This document shows positions 8,610-16,190 of a stretch of 64,000 bases of DNA, piece after piece (position 1 is the first letter of the stretch; each line of letters starts with the position of its first letter). The notes beneath the pieces were generated by a model. That model did not search any database. It was given only the letters and a program-made list of their open reading frames with translations, and was not told where the DNA came from. A program made the translations under genes and the position numbers. The stretch is from Bradyrhizobium roseum (GTDB lineage: Bacteria; Pseudomonadota; Alphaproteobacteria; Rhizobiales; Xanthobacteraceae), in NCBI RefSeq assembly GCF_030413175.1, contig NZ_CP129212.1, positions 2,790,001 through 2,854,000 of the forward strand. Reading direction: 5' to 3'.

Positions 8610-8800
8610 CGCTGAAGCGAGGCCGCGCCGACAAGTTCTCCTTCGTCCTGAGAGACGCGGCAATGTCACGCGCCTCGCAGGACGAATGCCTCGAGCCCCA
8701 TTACCAGCGGCGCTTGCACCGATGATCTCGGCAGCGGGAACACCAGGGGAAGCGGCTCCCGGGAGGTTGGAGACGGGCAGCCAGCTCTTTGATCCGCTAG

Positions 8801-9148
8801 CTAATAGCCATAGTAACCGCCGTAGCCGCTGCCGCCGCCATAACCGCCGTATCCGCCGCCATAACCGGCGCCGTAATAGCCGCCATCGTAGCCACCACGA
8901 TCCCAGCCGCCGCCATAGACGCAGCAGGGCGGCGGCGTATAGACGCGGCAGCAGGGCGGCGGCGGAGGAGGCGGGACATAGGCTTGGCAGCAGCCGCCTG
9001 CGTAATAGCCGCCGCCATATCCGTAACCGCCGCGACCATAGCCGCCGCGGTAGTAGCCATCGGCTTCGGCGCTGGAAGGAACGATGGCGGCAACGAGTGC
9101 GAGAACCGTCGCGGACACGACGGCTATCCTGCCGAATTTCAGCATCAT
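8801..9148 (-). CDS. Secreted Gly/Tyr-rich protein with Pro-Cys blocks
   Basis: A 115-residue protein. ATG 9148 (or ATG 9145) is preceded by AGGAG. Residues 1-30 are a clear signal peptide (LKFGRIAVVSATVLALVAAIV...SAEA). The mature part is low complexity: GYYRGGYGRGGYGYGG blocks, then three Pro-Cys blocks (GGCCQAY, PPPCCRVY, PPPCCVYGG), then Gly/Tyr repeats to the end. The paired cysteines suggest disulfide or metal cross-linking, and Gly/Tyr repeats occur in surface or matrix proteins. No enzymatic domain is present. The function is unknown. Confidence 0.65.
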   Translation of the reverse strand: MMLKFGRIAVVSATVLALVAAIVPSSAEADGYYRGGYGRGGYGYGGGYYAGGCCQAYVPPPPPPPCCRVYTPPPCCVYGGGWDRGGYDGGYYGAGYGGGYGGYGGGSGYGGYYGY

Positions 9149-9343
9149 GAGACGTCTCCTGTTATTTGTCTGGCGGTGAACCCGCACTTGGATCGCAGTC
9201 TGCCAACAAAGACGACGAACAAGGCGCAAGCTGGGACTTTCGGGCGGCGATGCCGCGATATCTCCCGATATGGTTAAGCCGCGGACGTCGGATGGTTCGC
9301 CGGCGCCCTTCCGTTCGGATCTTACACGAGCGCGACAGCACGA

Positions 9344-9368
9344 CGTCACGCAGCAACGATGCGTGACG
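9344..9368 (-). terminator. Hairpin downstream of the porin-like gene
   Basis: A perfect 9-bp inverted repeat, CGTCACGCA (9344-9352) and TGCGTGACG (9360-9368), about 77 bp past the porin stop on the - strand. No T-run follows, so it could instead be an operator upstream of the gene at 8801. Confidence 0.4.
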
Positions 9369-9444
9369 GTTTGATGTGCTCACGCACACCAACCGCAGGC
9401 ATCGCGCTGCGCTTCCTTGACGCCCTTCTTATCGAGACCGACCT

Positions 9445-10152
9445 TCAGAAGTGATAGTTCACGCCGACGCGCATCACGTTCGACGGGAAGCCAGATGAGA
9501 CTGCGGCCGGAAGGACAGACGACTGCGACAGGCCGAGGTAAAGATATTCGACCTTGGCCGACCAGTTCGGACCAAAGCCGATCGGAGCCAATCCGAATTC
9601 AGCGCCGGCCCCGATCGTCCAGCCCGCAGTCACACTGGTATCCGACAGCCCACCGAGCGTGACCGTGTTGATGCCGACGGCGAGGCCCGCCGTGCCGTAG
9701 AGAAAGACGATGTTGTTGATGAGGTATCCGGCGCGCCCGCGCAGCGTTCCGAACCATGGGTTGGAGAACTGGTAGTCGGCAAACTTCCCGCCGGCGCTCG
9801 AGAGGTTGAAATCCGCCTCCACGCCATACACGAACGCGCCGTTCTGCCAGTTGTAGCCACCCTGTATGCCGCCAGTGACTCCGCTCGAACCGAAGCCGCC
9901 GACGTTCGAGGTCCACTGGAAACCGGCATTGGCGCCGACATAAGGACCCAGCCAGAGACAGGGAAGCAGCGGTGCCGGTGGCGGTGGCGCGTATGGCGGC
10001 GGCCCATATTGCGGAGGGGGCCCGTATTGCGGAGGAGGTGCGCCATAGCGAATAGGCGCATCGGCCGCATTCGCCGAAGCGACTGCGAGCATCGTAACCA
10101 AGACTGTCCCACCCGGCGCCAGAAAACTTTGGCGCCGCCAACAAAAATTCAT
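9445..10152 (-). CDS. Outer-membrane beta-barrel protein (Omp25/porin-like)
   Basis: A 235-residue protein with a signal peptide (cleavage after SANAA, about residue 30) and a Pro/Tyr linker rich in PPPQYGPPP. An eight-stranded-type beta barrel of the Omp25/RopB-like family follows: alternating hydrophobic strands, GGIQGGYNWQNGAFVYGVEADF, LRGRAGYLINNIVFLYGTAGLAVG, and the C-terminal VGVNYHF with terminal Phe needed for BAM insertion. Such proteins are abundant structural outer-membrane proteins of rhizobia. An AGAGG site precedes the ATG. It is monocistronic. Confidence 0.85.
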   Translation of the reverse strand: MNFCWRRQSFLAPGGTVLVTMLAVASANAADAPIRYGAPPPQYGPPPQYGPPPYAPPPPAPLLPCLWLGPYVGANAGFQWTSNVGGFGSSGVTGGIQGGYNWQNGAFVYGVEADFNLSSAGGKFADYQFSNPWFGTLRGRAGYLINNIVFLYGTAGLAVGINTVTLGGLSDTSVTAGWTIGAGAEFGLAPIGFGPNWSAKVEYLYLGLSQSSVLPAAVSSGFPSNVMRVGVNYHF

Positions 10153-10358
10153 GGCGACCTCTACAAGTGTCGCCCACCGAGCCCGTTCATGAAAATAGAG
10201 GAACCGAGTTAATGCAGCGCTAATGCGCGCCGCTCATCCGACTGGGCTCGGCGCGAAATCGACCGAGACTGCCTGTTCGTCAGGGTTGCTCGGCAAGCAA
10301 CCGAATTCTCAGACGGCGGCTCACTTGGATCTGACAGGCGCTGAGGCCTTGGGAGAGT

Positions 10359-10390
10359 TTCCGTCTCCCCGCATGCGCGGAGAGACGGAA
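10359..10390 (-). terminator. Hairpin downstream of the LivJ-type gene
   Basis: TTCCGTCTC (10359-10367) pairs with GAGACGGAA (10382-10390), and the loop itself contains CCGC/GCGG pairing. It lies 30 bp past the stop of the - strand binding-protein gene. It lacks a T-run, so the terminator call is tentative. Confidence 0.5.
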
Positions 10391-10419
10391 TGTACTTTCG
10401 GTGTGGCTACCAATTCGCC

Positions 10420-11730
10420 TTACGCCGCATACACCGATGATTTCGGCAGCGGGAACACCGGGTCCTGCGTGCGAATGTTGGTCGGCCACACCACCGAAAT
10501 ATGCTCGCCGGCATTCTGCATCACCACCGGAGTCGAGCGTTCGTTCTGGCCGGAGAGCGGCGTGCCGGGCCGGAAGAACTTTACGCCATAGCCCTGGATG
10601 GTGCCGCCGGCGGGGATATCGACGTCGAGCGCAGCCTTGCGGATCGCCTCGGGATCGAAGCCGCCATATTTGTCCTTGGCCACGGGCAGCACGTTGTTGA
10701 GCAGGATCCAGGTCTGGTTGAAACCCATCGAACAATGCGGCGGCACGTCGGTCGCGGAGGTCTTGGCCTTGTAGCGCTCCATCATGGTCTTGGTGAGGTC
10801 GCCGATCCCCGGCGCGAGCTTTGAGGCGTCGAGCAACTGCGCCGGCACCGGATCGATGTTGCAGAAATTATCGATGTCGGCCGCGAACGTCGCCCGCAGC
10901 TTGTCGAGCTGGCTGTAGCCCGCGCCGGCGCCGAACAGCATCTTGAACTTGAGGCCGTTCTCGCGCGCCTGGCGCAGGAACAGCGTGATGTCGGGGTTGT
11001 ATCCCGCGTGCGAAATCACGTCGGCCTTGGCGCGCTTGATTTTTGTGACCAGCACCGAGAGGTCGGGGGCCGACGCCGAATAGCCTTCCTTCAGCACGAC
11101 CTGCAGGCCGGCTTCCTTGGCATAGGCCTCGTCGGCGGCGGCGACGCCGACGCCATAAGGGCCGTCCTCGTGGATCAGCGCGATCTTGACGTCCTTGGGC
11201 TCCATACCGAGCTTGGCCTTGGCGTGCTCGGCGAGGAAGCCGGCAAAGGCCTGGCCATACTGGTCGGAATGGATCTGCGCGCGGAACACGTATTGCAGGT
11301 TCTTGTCCTTGAACACGGCGGTCGAGACCGCGGTCGTGATCCAGAGGATCTTCTTCTGCTGCTCGACCTTGGCGGCCAGCGGCACCGCGTGCGAGCTGGC
11401 ATAGACGCCGTTGATGATATCGATCTTTTCCTGGTCGATCAGCCGGTTGGCCTCGTTGATCGCGACATCGGGCTTGCTCTGGGAATCGGCGGAGACAGCG
11501 GCAACCTTGTACTTGCCGCCGACGCCGCCCTTTTCGTTGACGAGGTCGATGGCGATCTGCGCGCCGATCGAGGAAGCCACCGAGCCGCCCGCGGCGAACG
11601 GCCCGGTCAGGTCGTAGATCAGCCCGATGCGCACCGTCTCGGCCTGGGCCTGCGCGCGCGTCCAATCAAAGCTGAATGCAGCGGCGGCAGCCGCAGAAGT
11701 CTTCAGCAGCGTCCTGCGTGACGTCGGCAT
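10420..11730 (-). CDS. LivJ-type ABC transporter substrate-binding protein
   Basis: A 436-residue periplasmic binding protein of the branched-chain amino acid/amide type. It has a Tat-like signal (SRRTLLKTSAAAAAA, residues 4-18). The mature start VRIGLIYDLTGPFAAGG is characteristic, followed by DLVNEKGGVGGKYKV, IINGVYASSHAVPLA and NPDITLFLRQARENG. It carries no transmembrane part and no liv permease or ATPase genes lie nearby, so it is an orphan binding protein that must use a transporter encoded elsewhere. The ligand is unknown. A good promoter is visible 49 nt upstream. Confidence 0.9.
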   Translation of the reverse strand: MPTSRRTLLKTSAAAAAAFSFDWTRAQAQAETVRIGLIYDLTGPFAAGGSVASSIGAQIAIDLVNEKGGVGGKYKVAAVSADSQSKPDVAINEANRLIDQEKIDIINGVYASSHAVPLAAKVEQQKKILWITTAVSTAVFKDKNLQYVFRAQIHSDQYGQAFAGFLAEHAKAKLGMEPKDVKIALIHEDGPYGVGVAAADEAYAKEAGLQVVLKEGYSASAPDLSVLVTKIKRAKADVISHAGYNPDITLFLRQARENGLKFKMLFGAGAGYSQLDKLRATFAADIDNFCNIDPVPAQLLDASKLAPGIGDLTKTMMERYKAKTSATDVPPHCSMGFNQTWILLNNVLPVAKDKYGGFDPEAIRKAALDVDIPAGGTIQGYGVKFFRPGTPLSGQNERSTPVVMQNAGEHISVVWPTNIRTQDPVFPLPKSSVYAA

Positions 11731-11778
11731 CGTGTCCTCCCCCTGGATTTATCGCCCGGTTTTTCCGGTGCTGGGTCA

Positions 11779-11807
11779 AGTATTTGGAGAATGCGATGAG
11801 AAGTCAA
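11779..11807 (-). promoter_or_regulatory. Sigma-70-type promoter of the LivJ-type gene
   Basis: On the - strand, TTGACT (11802-11807) and AATACT (11779-11784) are separated by 17 bp. The -10 box lies 49 nt before the ATG at 11730. Confidence 0.55.
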
Positions 11808-11866
11808 CCGGCGGCCGGGCCGCAGGGGATGCTTAGCGACTGCGAAACGCGCCCGGTCTGCGCGGG

Positions 11867-12130
11867 CTACTTGCCCTTGGTGTCGACCTTCTGCTTTTCG
11901 TCCTCGTTCATCTTCTTCACCACCGGATCACGCGGGGCTTCGCCGGTGGTCTGGTCTGTCCTGGCCGGCGCCGCGTCGCTGGGAAGCGATGTCTGGCCGG
12001 GCGGCGTCGTTGCCGGCCGCGTCGCGGTGGCGCTTGGCGGCGACGAGGTTTGGGCGGTCGCCGCCTGCGCATTCAGAAGTAGCGCGCCCGACAGCAGCGA
12101 TGCCGCGAGCGCTATTGAATTGGGTTTCAT
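11867..12130 (-). CDS. Small secreted Pro/Thr-rich hypothetical protein
   Basis: 87 residues: a signal peptide (SIALAASLLSGALLLNAQAATA, cut near residue 26), a disordered Ser/Pro/Thr/Ala region, and a charged Lys/Asp/Glu C-terminus (KKMNEDEKQKVDTKGK). No domain is recognisable. A short separate transcript downstream of the molybdenum hydroxylase gene pair is likely. The reading frame has the codon pattern of its neighbours and a GAGG site upstream of the ATG, which supports it as a real gene of unknown function. Confidence 0.6.
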   Translation of the reverse strand: MKPNSIALAASLLSGALLLNAQAATAQTSSPPSATATRPATTPPGQTSLPSDAAPARTDQTTGEAPRDPVVKKMNEDEKQKVDTKGK

Positions 12131-12184
12131 GGGTGTGAACTCCTCTCAGACCCATGAAACGGCCCGTCTTGCCGAACGTTCCCG

Positions 12185-14503
12185 TCACGCCTCCAATTGC
12201 TTGCCGATCGGCATGGCGCGGATGCGCTTGCCGGTCGCGGCGAAGATCGCGTTGATCAGCGCCGGGGCAAAAGGCGGCACGCCGGGTTCGCCGACGCCGC
12301 TGGGTGGCGTGTCGGGACCTGGCGGCACGATGTAGACATTCGTGACGCCGGGGGCCTCGTCCATCCGGATCACGGGGAAGTCGTCGAAATTACCCTGCTG
12401 CACCTTGCCGTCCTTGAACGTGATCGCGCCATGCTTGGCCAGGCTCATGCCCATGATCGCGGCGCCCTCGATCTGGGACTGGACCCGCTCCGGATTGACG
12501 TAAGTGCCGCAATCGATCGCGGTATCGACCCGGGGCACGGTGAGCTTGCCTTTGTCATCGACGGCCACCTCGACGATGGTCGCGACATAACTGACGAAGC
12601 TGCGGTGCGCGGCAATGCCGAGCCCGTGGCCCTTGGGCAAGGATCGCCCCCAGCCGCCCTTGTCCGCGACCAGCTCGACAACCTTGCGCAGGCGCGCGGT
12701 GTCGATCGGGTAGCTGTCATAGGGCTCGCCGTAGTTCCAGAGGTCCTTCACCGAATCGAGTTTCACGATGCGGGGCGAGCCGATCAGCTCGAGCAGCATG
12801 TCCTTCGGATCGCGGTTGGCAGCCTTGGCGATCTCGGCGACCATCGACTGCACCGCGAAGGCGCGCGGGATGTTCGACACCGAGCGGAACCAGCCGATGC
12901 GGTGATGCGCGGCCGCTTCCGGGTTTTCGCACTGCACGTTGGCGATCTCGAAGGGCATGTCGACGAGGCCCATGCCGATCTCGAACGGCGCCTGGTTCTT
13001 TGCGCCGGCGGCAAAGGTCGAGGCGATGGTCGGCGCGACGCTGCGATGCCGCCACGCCGTCACCTTGCCGCTCTTGTCGAGCCCGGCCTCGATGCGTTCC
13101 ACCGAGACGGTGTGCAGGAAACCGTTGCGAACGTCGTCTTCGCGGGTCCATTGCACCTTGACGGGGGCGCCGAGCTCCTTCGACAGCAGCGCGGCCTCGA
13201 TGGCGAAGTCGCATTTCGACTTGCGGCCGAAACCGCCGCCGAGCAGGGTGACGTTGACGGTGACATTCCCCTCGGGAATGCCGAGCGTCTTGGCGACGTC
13301 CTCGCGCGTTCCGCCCGAGCTTTGCACCGGCGCCCAGATTTCCACCTTGTCGCCGCTGACGTTCGCGATCGCGACCGGCGGCTCCATGGCGACATGGGCC
13401 AGATGGGGCAGATAATATTCGCCTGTTATCACCTTGTCGGCGCCTTTCAGGGCGGCTTCGACGTCGCCTTCCTTGCGCAGCACCAGGCCGGGTTTTCGCG
13501 CGGCTTCCTCGAGTTCGGCGCGGTAGGCGACCGACTCATATTTGCCGTTGGGGCCGTCGTCCCAGACGATCTTCAGGGCGTCGCGGCCCTTGATCGCCGC
13601 ACCGGTGTTGCGCGCGATCACGGCGATGCCGCCGAGCGGCTGGAACTTTGACGGCCACGGCCAGCCCTTCACCTCCATCACCTTCTCGACGCCGGACACC
13701 TTCATCGCCGCCGAACCGTCGAACGACGCGACCTTGCCGCCGGTCACGGGCGGACGGGCGATGACGGCGTATTTCATGCCGGGCAGGCGAACGTCGGCGC
13801 CATAGCGCGCTGTGCCCACCGTGATGTCGCGCAGGTCGACCATGCTGATCTGGCCCTTGCCCAGGTAGCGGAAGTCCTTCGCCTCCTTCAGCTTGAGGCC
13901 TTCCACGCTCGGCACCGACTGCTTGGCGGCGTCGGCCGCCAGATCGCCAAAGCCGATGCGCCGGCTGGTCGCGCTATGGACGACCTCGTGATTGACCGCC
14001 TTTACTTCGGCGGCGGGCACGCCCCAGCGTTTCGCCGCGGCGGTTTCCAGCATCGAGCGCGCCGACGCACCGATCTGCCGCATCGGCATCAGATAATGAC
14101 GCGTGCTGCGCGATCCGTCGGTATCCTGGTTGCCGAACTTGACCTCGTCGCCATGGGCCTGCTGGACGCGGACGCGCGACCAGTCGGCCTCCATCTCCTC
14201 GGCGACGATCATCGGCAGGCTGGTGCGGACGCCGGTTCCCATCTCGGCGCGGTGCGCGACGATGGTGACGATGCCATCGGGCGCGATCGCGACGAACACG
14301 CGCGGATCCACCACCGTGCCGTGCGGCATCTCGCCCGCACCGGTCTTGTACGCGGCAAAGCCCGGTCGTGACATCACGGGGGCGGCGAGCACGAAGCCGC
14401 CGGCGAGGCCAAGGCCTTTCAGCATGCTGCGGCGCGAAACATTGTCGACCCTGACGTAGCGTTCAAAGCCACGGAGTTTTTTGGGGTTGGTTGACATGTT
14501 CAT
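12185..14503 (-). CDS. Molybdopterin-binding subunit, IorB/xanthine dehydrogenase family
   Basis: A 772-residue large subunit of a molybdenum hydroxylase of the isoquinoline 1-oxidoreductase/aldehyde dehydrogenase type. A Tat signal (RRSMLKGLGLAGG) near residue 25 indicates export in a complex with the 2Fe-2S subunit. The Moco-binding GGGFGRKSKCDFAIEA segment and the C-terminal GVGEPG motif with the catalytic Glu are intact. It hydroxylates an aldehyde or N-heterocycle; the substrate is unknown. ATG 14503 lies 2 nt past the stop of the small-subunit gene. No cytochrome c subunit or CoxF/XdhC-type maturation gene is adjacent. Confidence 0.9.
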   Translation of the reverse strand: MNMSTNPKKLRGFERYVRVDNVSRRSMLKGLGLAGGFVLAAPVMSRPGFAAYKTGAGEMPHGTVVDPRVFVAIAPDGIVTIVAHRAEMGTGVRTSLPMIVAEEMEADWSRVRVQQAHGDEVKFGNQDTDGSRSTRHYLMPMRQIGASARSMLETAAAKRWGVPAAEVKAVNHEVVHSATSRRIGFGDLAADAAKQSVPSVEGLKLKEAKDFRYLGKGQISMVDLRDITVGTARYGADVRLPGMKYAVIARPPVTGGKVASFDGSAAMKVSGVEKVMEVKGWPWPSKFQPLGGIAVIARNTGAAIKGRDALKIVWDDGPNGKYESVAYRAELEEAARKPGLVLRKEGDVEAALKGADKVITGEYYLPHLAHVAMEPPVAIANVSGDKVEIWAPVQSSGGTREDVAKTLGIPEGNVTVNVTLLGGGFGRKSKCDFAIEAALLSKELGAPVKVQWTREDDVRNGFLHTVSVERIEAGLDKSGKVTAWRHRSVAPTIASTFAAGAKNQAPFEIGMGLVDMPFEIANVQCENPEAAAHHRIGWFRSVSNIPRAFAVQSMVAEIAKAANRDPKDMLLELIGSPRIVKLDSVKDLWNYGEPYDSYPIDTARLRKVVELVADKGGWGRSLPKGHGLGIAAHRSFVSYVATIVEVAVDDKGKLTVPRVDTAIDCGTYVNPERVQSQIEGAAIMGMSLAKHGAITFKDGKVQQGNFDDFPVIRMDEAPGVTNVYIVPPGPDTPPSGVGEPGVPPFAPALINAIFAATGKRIRAMPIGKQLEA

Positions 14504-14505
14504 GA

Positions 14506-14958
14506 TCAGACCCCCGTCGATGCGAGGTGGACCGCGTTTTCGATGCGCTGATAGCAGCCGCAGCGGCAGATATTGCCCGCCATCGCCTCGCGGATCTGGT
14601 CGTGGTTGGGTTTGGGATTGTCGTTCAGCAGCGCGGCGGCCTGCATGATCTGGCCAGCCTGGCAGAAGCCGCATTGCGGGACGTTGAGCTGGCGCCACGC
14701 CTTCTGAACCGCATGGTCCCCGGTCGGATGCAGGCCTTCGATCGTCGTGACTTCCCGGCCGACCACGTCGGAAACCGAGGTGATGCAGGCGCGCACCGCC
14801 TGCTTGTCGACGATCACGGTGCAGGCGCCGCACAGTGCCTGGCCGCAACCATATTTCGTGCCGGTCAGCCCGGCTTCGTCGCGCAGGAACCAGAGCAGCG
14901 GAAGGTCGGGATCGCCATCCCAGTTCTTTTGCTGGCCGTTTATCTTCAAAGTAATCAT
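14506..14958 (-). CDS. (2Fe-2S)-binding subunit, IorA/CoxS type
   Basis: A 150-residue small subunit with two 2Fe-2S clusters: a plant-ferredoxin-type N-terminal set ([11 protein letters not shown] plus a downstream Cys) and an all-helical C-terminal set (CGFCQAG ... CRCGCY). It passes electrons from the Moco site of the large subunit toward an acceptor. It lacks its own signal sequence, as in Ior-type enzymes that cross the membrane with the Tat-tagged large subunit. It is the first gene of the two-gene operon. Confidence 0.92.
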   Translation of the reverse strand: MITLKINGQQKNWDGDPDLPLLWFLRDEAGLTGTKYGCGQALCGACTVIVDKQAVRACITSVSDVVGREVTTIEGLHPTGDHAVQKAWRQLNVPQCGFCQAGQIMQAAALLNDNPKPNHDQIREAMAGNICRCGCYQRIENAVHLASTGV

Positions 14959-15476
14959 GATCGATCCTCGCTCTTCATAAGCTGCTGATGGTTGGCGCGG
15001 CGTGAGCGAAGAACGTTACGGCTGATCGCTGGAGGCCGGCGCTTCGAAATTCCTTGCTGTCTCGTCTGGCTGGGATTTCTTCGAGCCATCCTCCTGATCG
15101 AATTGTTGTTTGCTGTTGTTCAGTCGGTCGCATTTGCGGTTTCGATCGCCGCAACGCGTTCGATATTTGCGTCCGCATGTTGGGCGAAAGCGGGGCGCTG
15201 GTAAAGAATTGCATTTGGTCAGCAGCGCTGACGCAGTCGCATGCGCAACAATTCGTGCGCACCGGTATGGCGTACCGCACATCACCAAAAGGCTGAGCTG
15301 TTCTGCGAAATAAGCATGATGGGCGCTGCGGCGTTTTGCGAGCGTAAGGAGCGCGGCAAATGCCAATTTTTCCTGAATCTGATTGAGCTTGTCGAATCAA
15401 CCAGAGGGTGATTCGTCTAAAATGCGAATTGGTCGGCCGCCATCGTTTTGACTGACTCCCTCCATCACTTTGCGTG
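14959..15476. other. Divergent intergenic region, no gene seen
   Basis: 518 bp between the divergent ior and Rieske genes. Several frames are open but none has a start context, codon pattern or motif that supports a protein. It presumably holds both promoters; I could not place boxes with confidence. Confidence 0.5.
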
Positions 15477-16127
15477 ATGTGCAAATCAGATCAACCGACG
15501 ACGTCGATCACGCGCACAGACCTGGAACGCGCGACAGCGTCGGGTCCGGATCAAACAAGGCGCGTGCTGATCCTGACTGCTCTCGCCACCGGGGCTTGCC
15601 TGGCGTCGGCAGGCTCATCCATCGCCCAGGAAGATTTGCCGGGAAGCAGCGAGCGACCTCAGAAGGCCGACGTGCTGGTCTACTCCGAAGGGGAACGCGC
15701 CGGCGACGCGATCAGGCCGGCCGACCTGAAAGCCGGCGGACCGCCGGTGCGGGCGTGGCCGAAGGACCCGAAGACATCGGTCGTCCGCAAGGGCTCGCGC
15801 CTCAACGAAATCCTCGTCGTGAAACTCGATCCGGCGGAACTGGATGACGAGACACGGGCGCGTGCCGCGGATGGTGTCGTGGCCTATTCGGTGATCTGCG
15901 TCCACACCGGTTGTCCGATCACGGCATGGGTGAAGGCGGCGAGCGGCGACAAGGACGTATTCAAATGCGTCTGTCACAACTCGGAATACGACCCCCGGCA
16001 AAGCGCGCAAGTGGTGTTCGGCCCGGCGCCGCGGCGATTGCCGGCGCTGCCGCTGGCGGCAGACGACGGGACGCTGACGGTGGCCGCAGCATTCATTGGA
16101 AAGGTAGGTGCCCAGACCGGCCGGTGA
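15477..16127 (+). CDS. Rieske 2Fe-2S protein, exported
   Basis: 216 residues. A twin-arginine-like signal anchor (QTRRVLILTALATG) lies at about residues 27-40, and a Rieske domain follows. Cluster ligands are Cys141/His143 (CVHTGC) and Cys164/His167 (CVCHNSEYD). Cys146 and Cys166 are the disulfide pair found in high-potential bc1-type Rieske proteins. No cytochrome b or c1 genes are nearby. The next gene, 63 bp downstream on the same strand, is a PQQ dehydrogenase, so this protein may carry its electrons in the periplasm (inference). ATG 15477 is preferred over GTG 15474. Confidence 0.88.
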   Translation: MCKSDQPTTSITRTDLERATASGPDQTRRVLILTALATGACLASAGSSIAQEDLPGSSERPQKADVLVYSEGERAGDAIRPADLKAGGPPVRAWPKDPKTSVVRKGSRLNEILVVKLDPAELDDETRARAADGVVAYSVICVHTGCPITAWVKAASGDKDVFKCVCHNSEYDPRQSAQVVFGPAPRRLPALPLAADDGTLTVAAAFIGKVGAQTGR

Positions 16128-16190
16128 CGGCGTCGATCCACGACAAGGAAACAGAAATTCGGGAGCTGAAAACAAAGGGGAGGTTGCGTT

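Larger units (their letters stand above)
8426..8800. other. Intergenic region with direct repeat copy 2 and fragments
   Basis: 375 bp holding repeat copy 2 (8437-8552), a short perfect hairpin (8589-8609) and a 28-bp match to the 3' end of the binding-protein gene at 10420 (8717-8744). No gene is supported. Confidence 0.6.

Noticed and set aside
6903..9150. Several overlapping frames of Ala/Arg- or Thr-rich composition opposite the His-rich and Gly/Tyr-rich genes
   Set aside because: They are frame shadows of repetitive sequence, without starts or conserved features.
14975..15484. 169-residue open frame on the - strand between ior and Rieske genes
   Set aside because: No recognisable domain, no good ribosome-binding site, and composition of random GC-rich DNA; it also overlaps the Rieske start.
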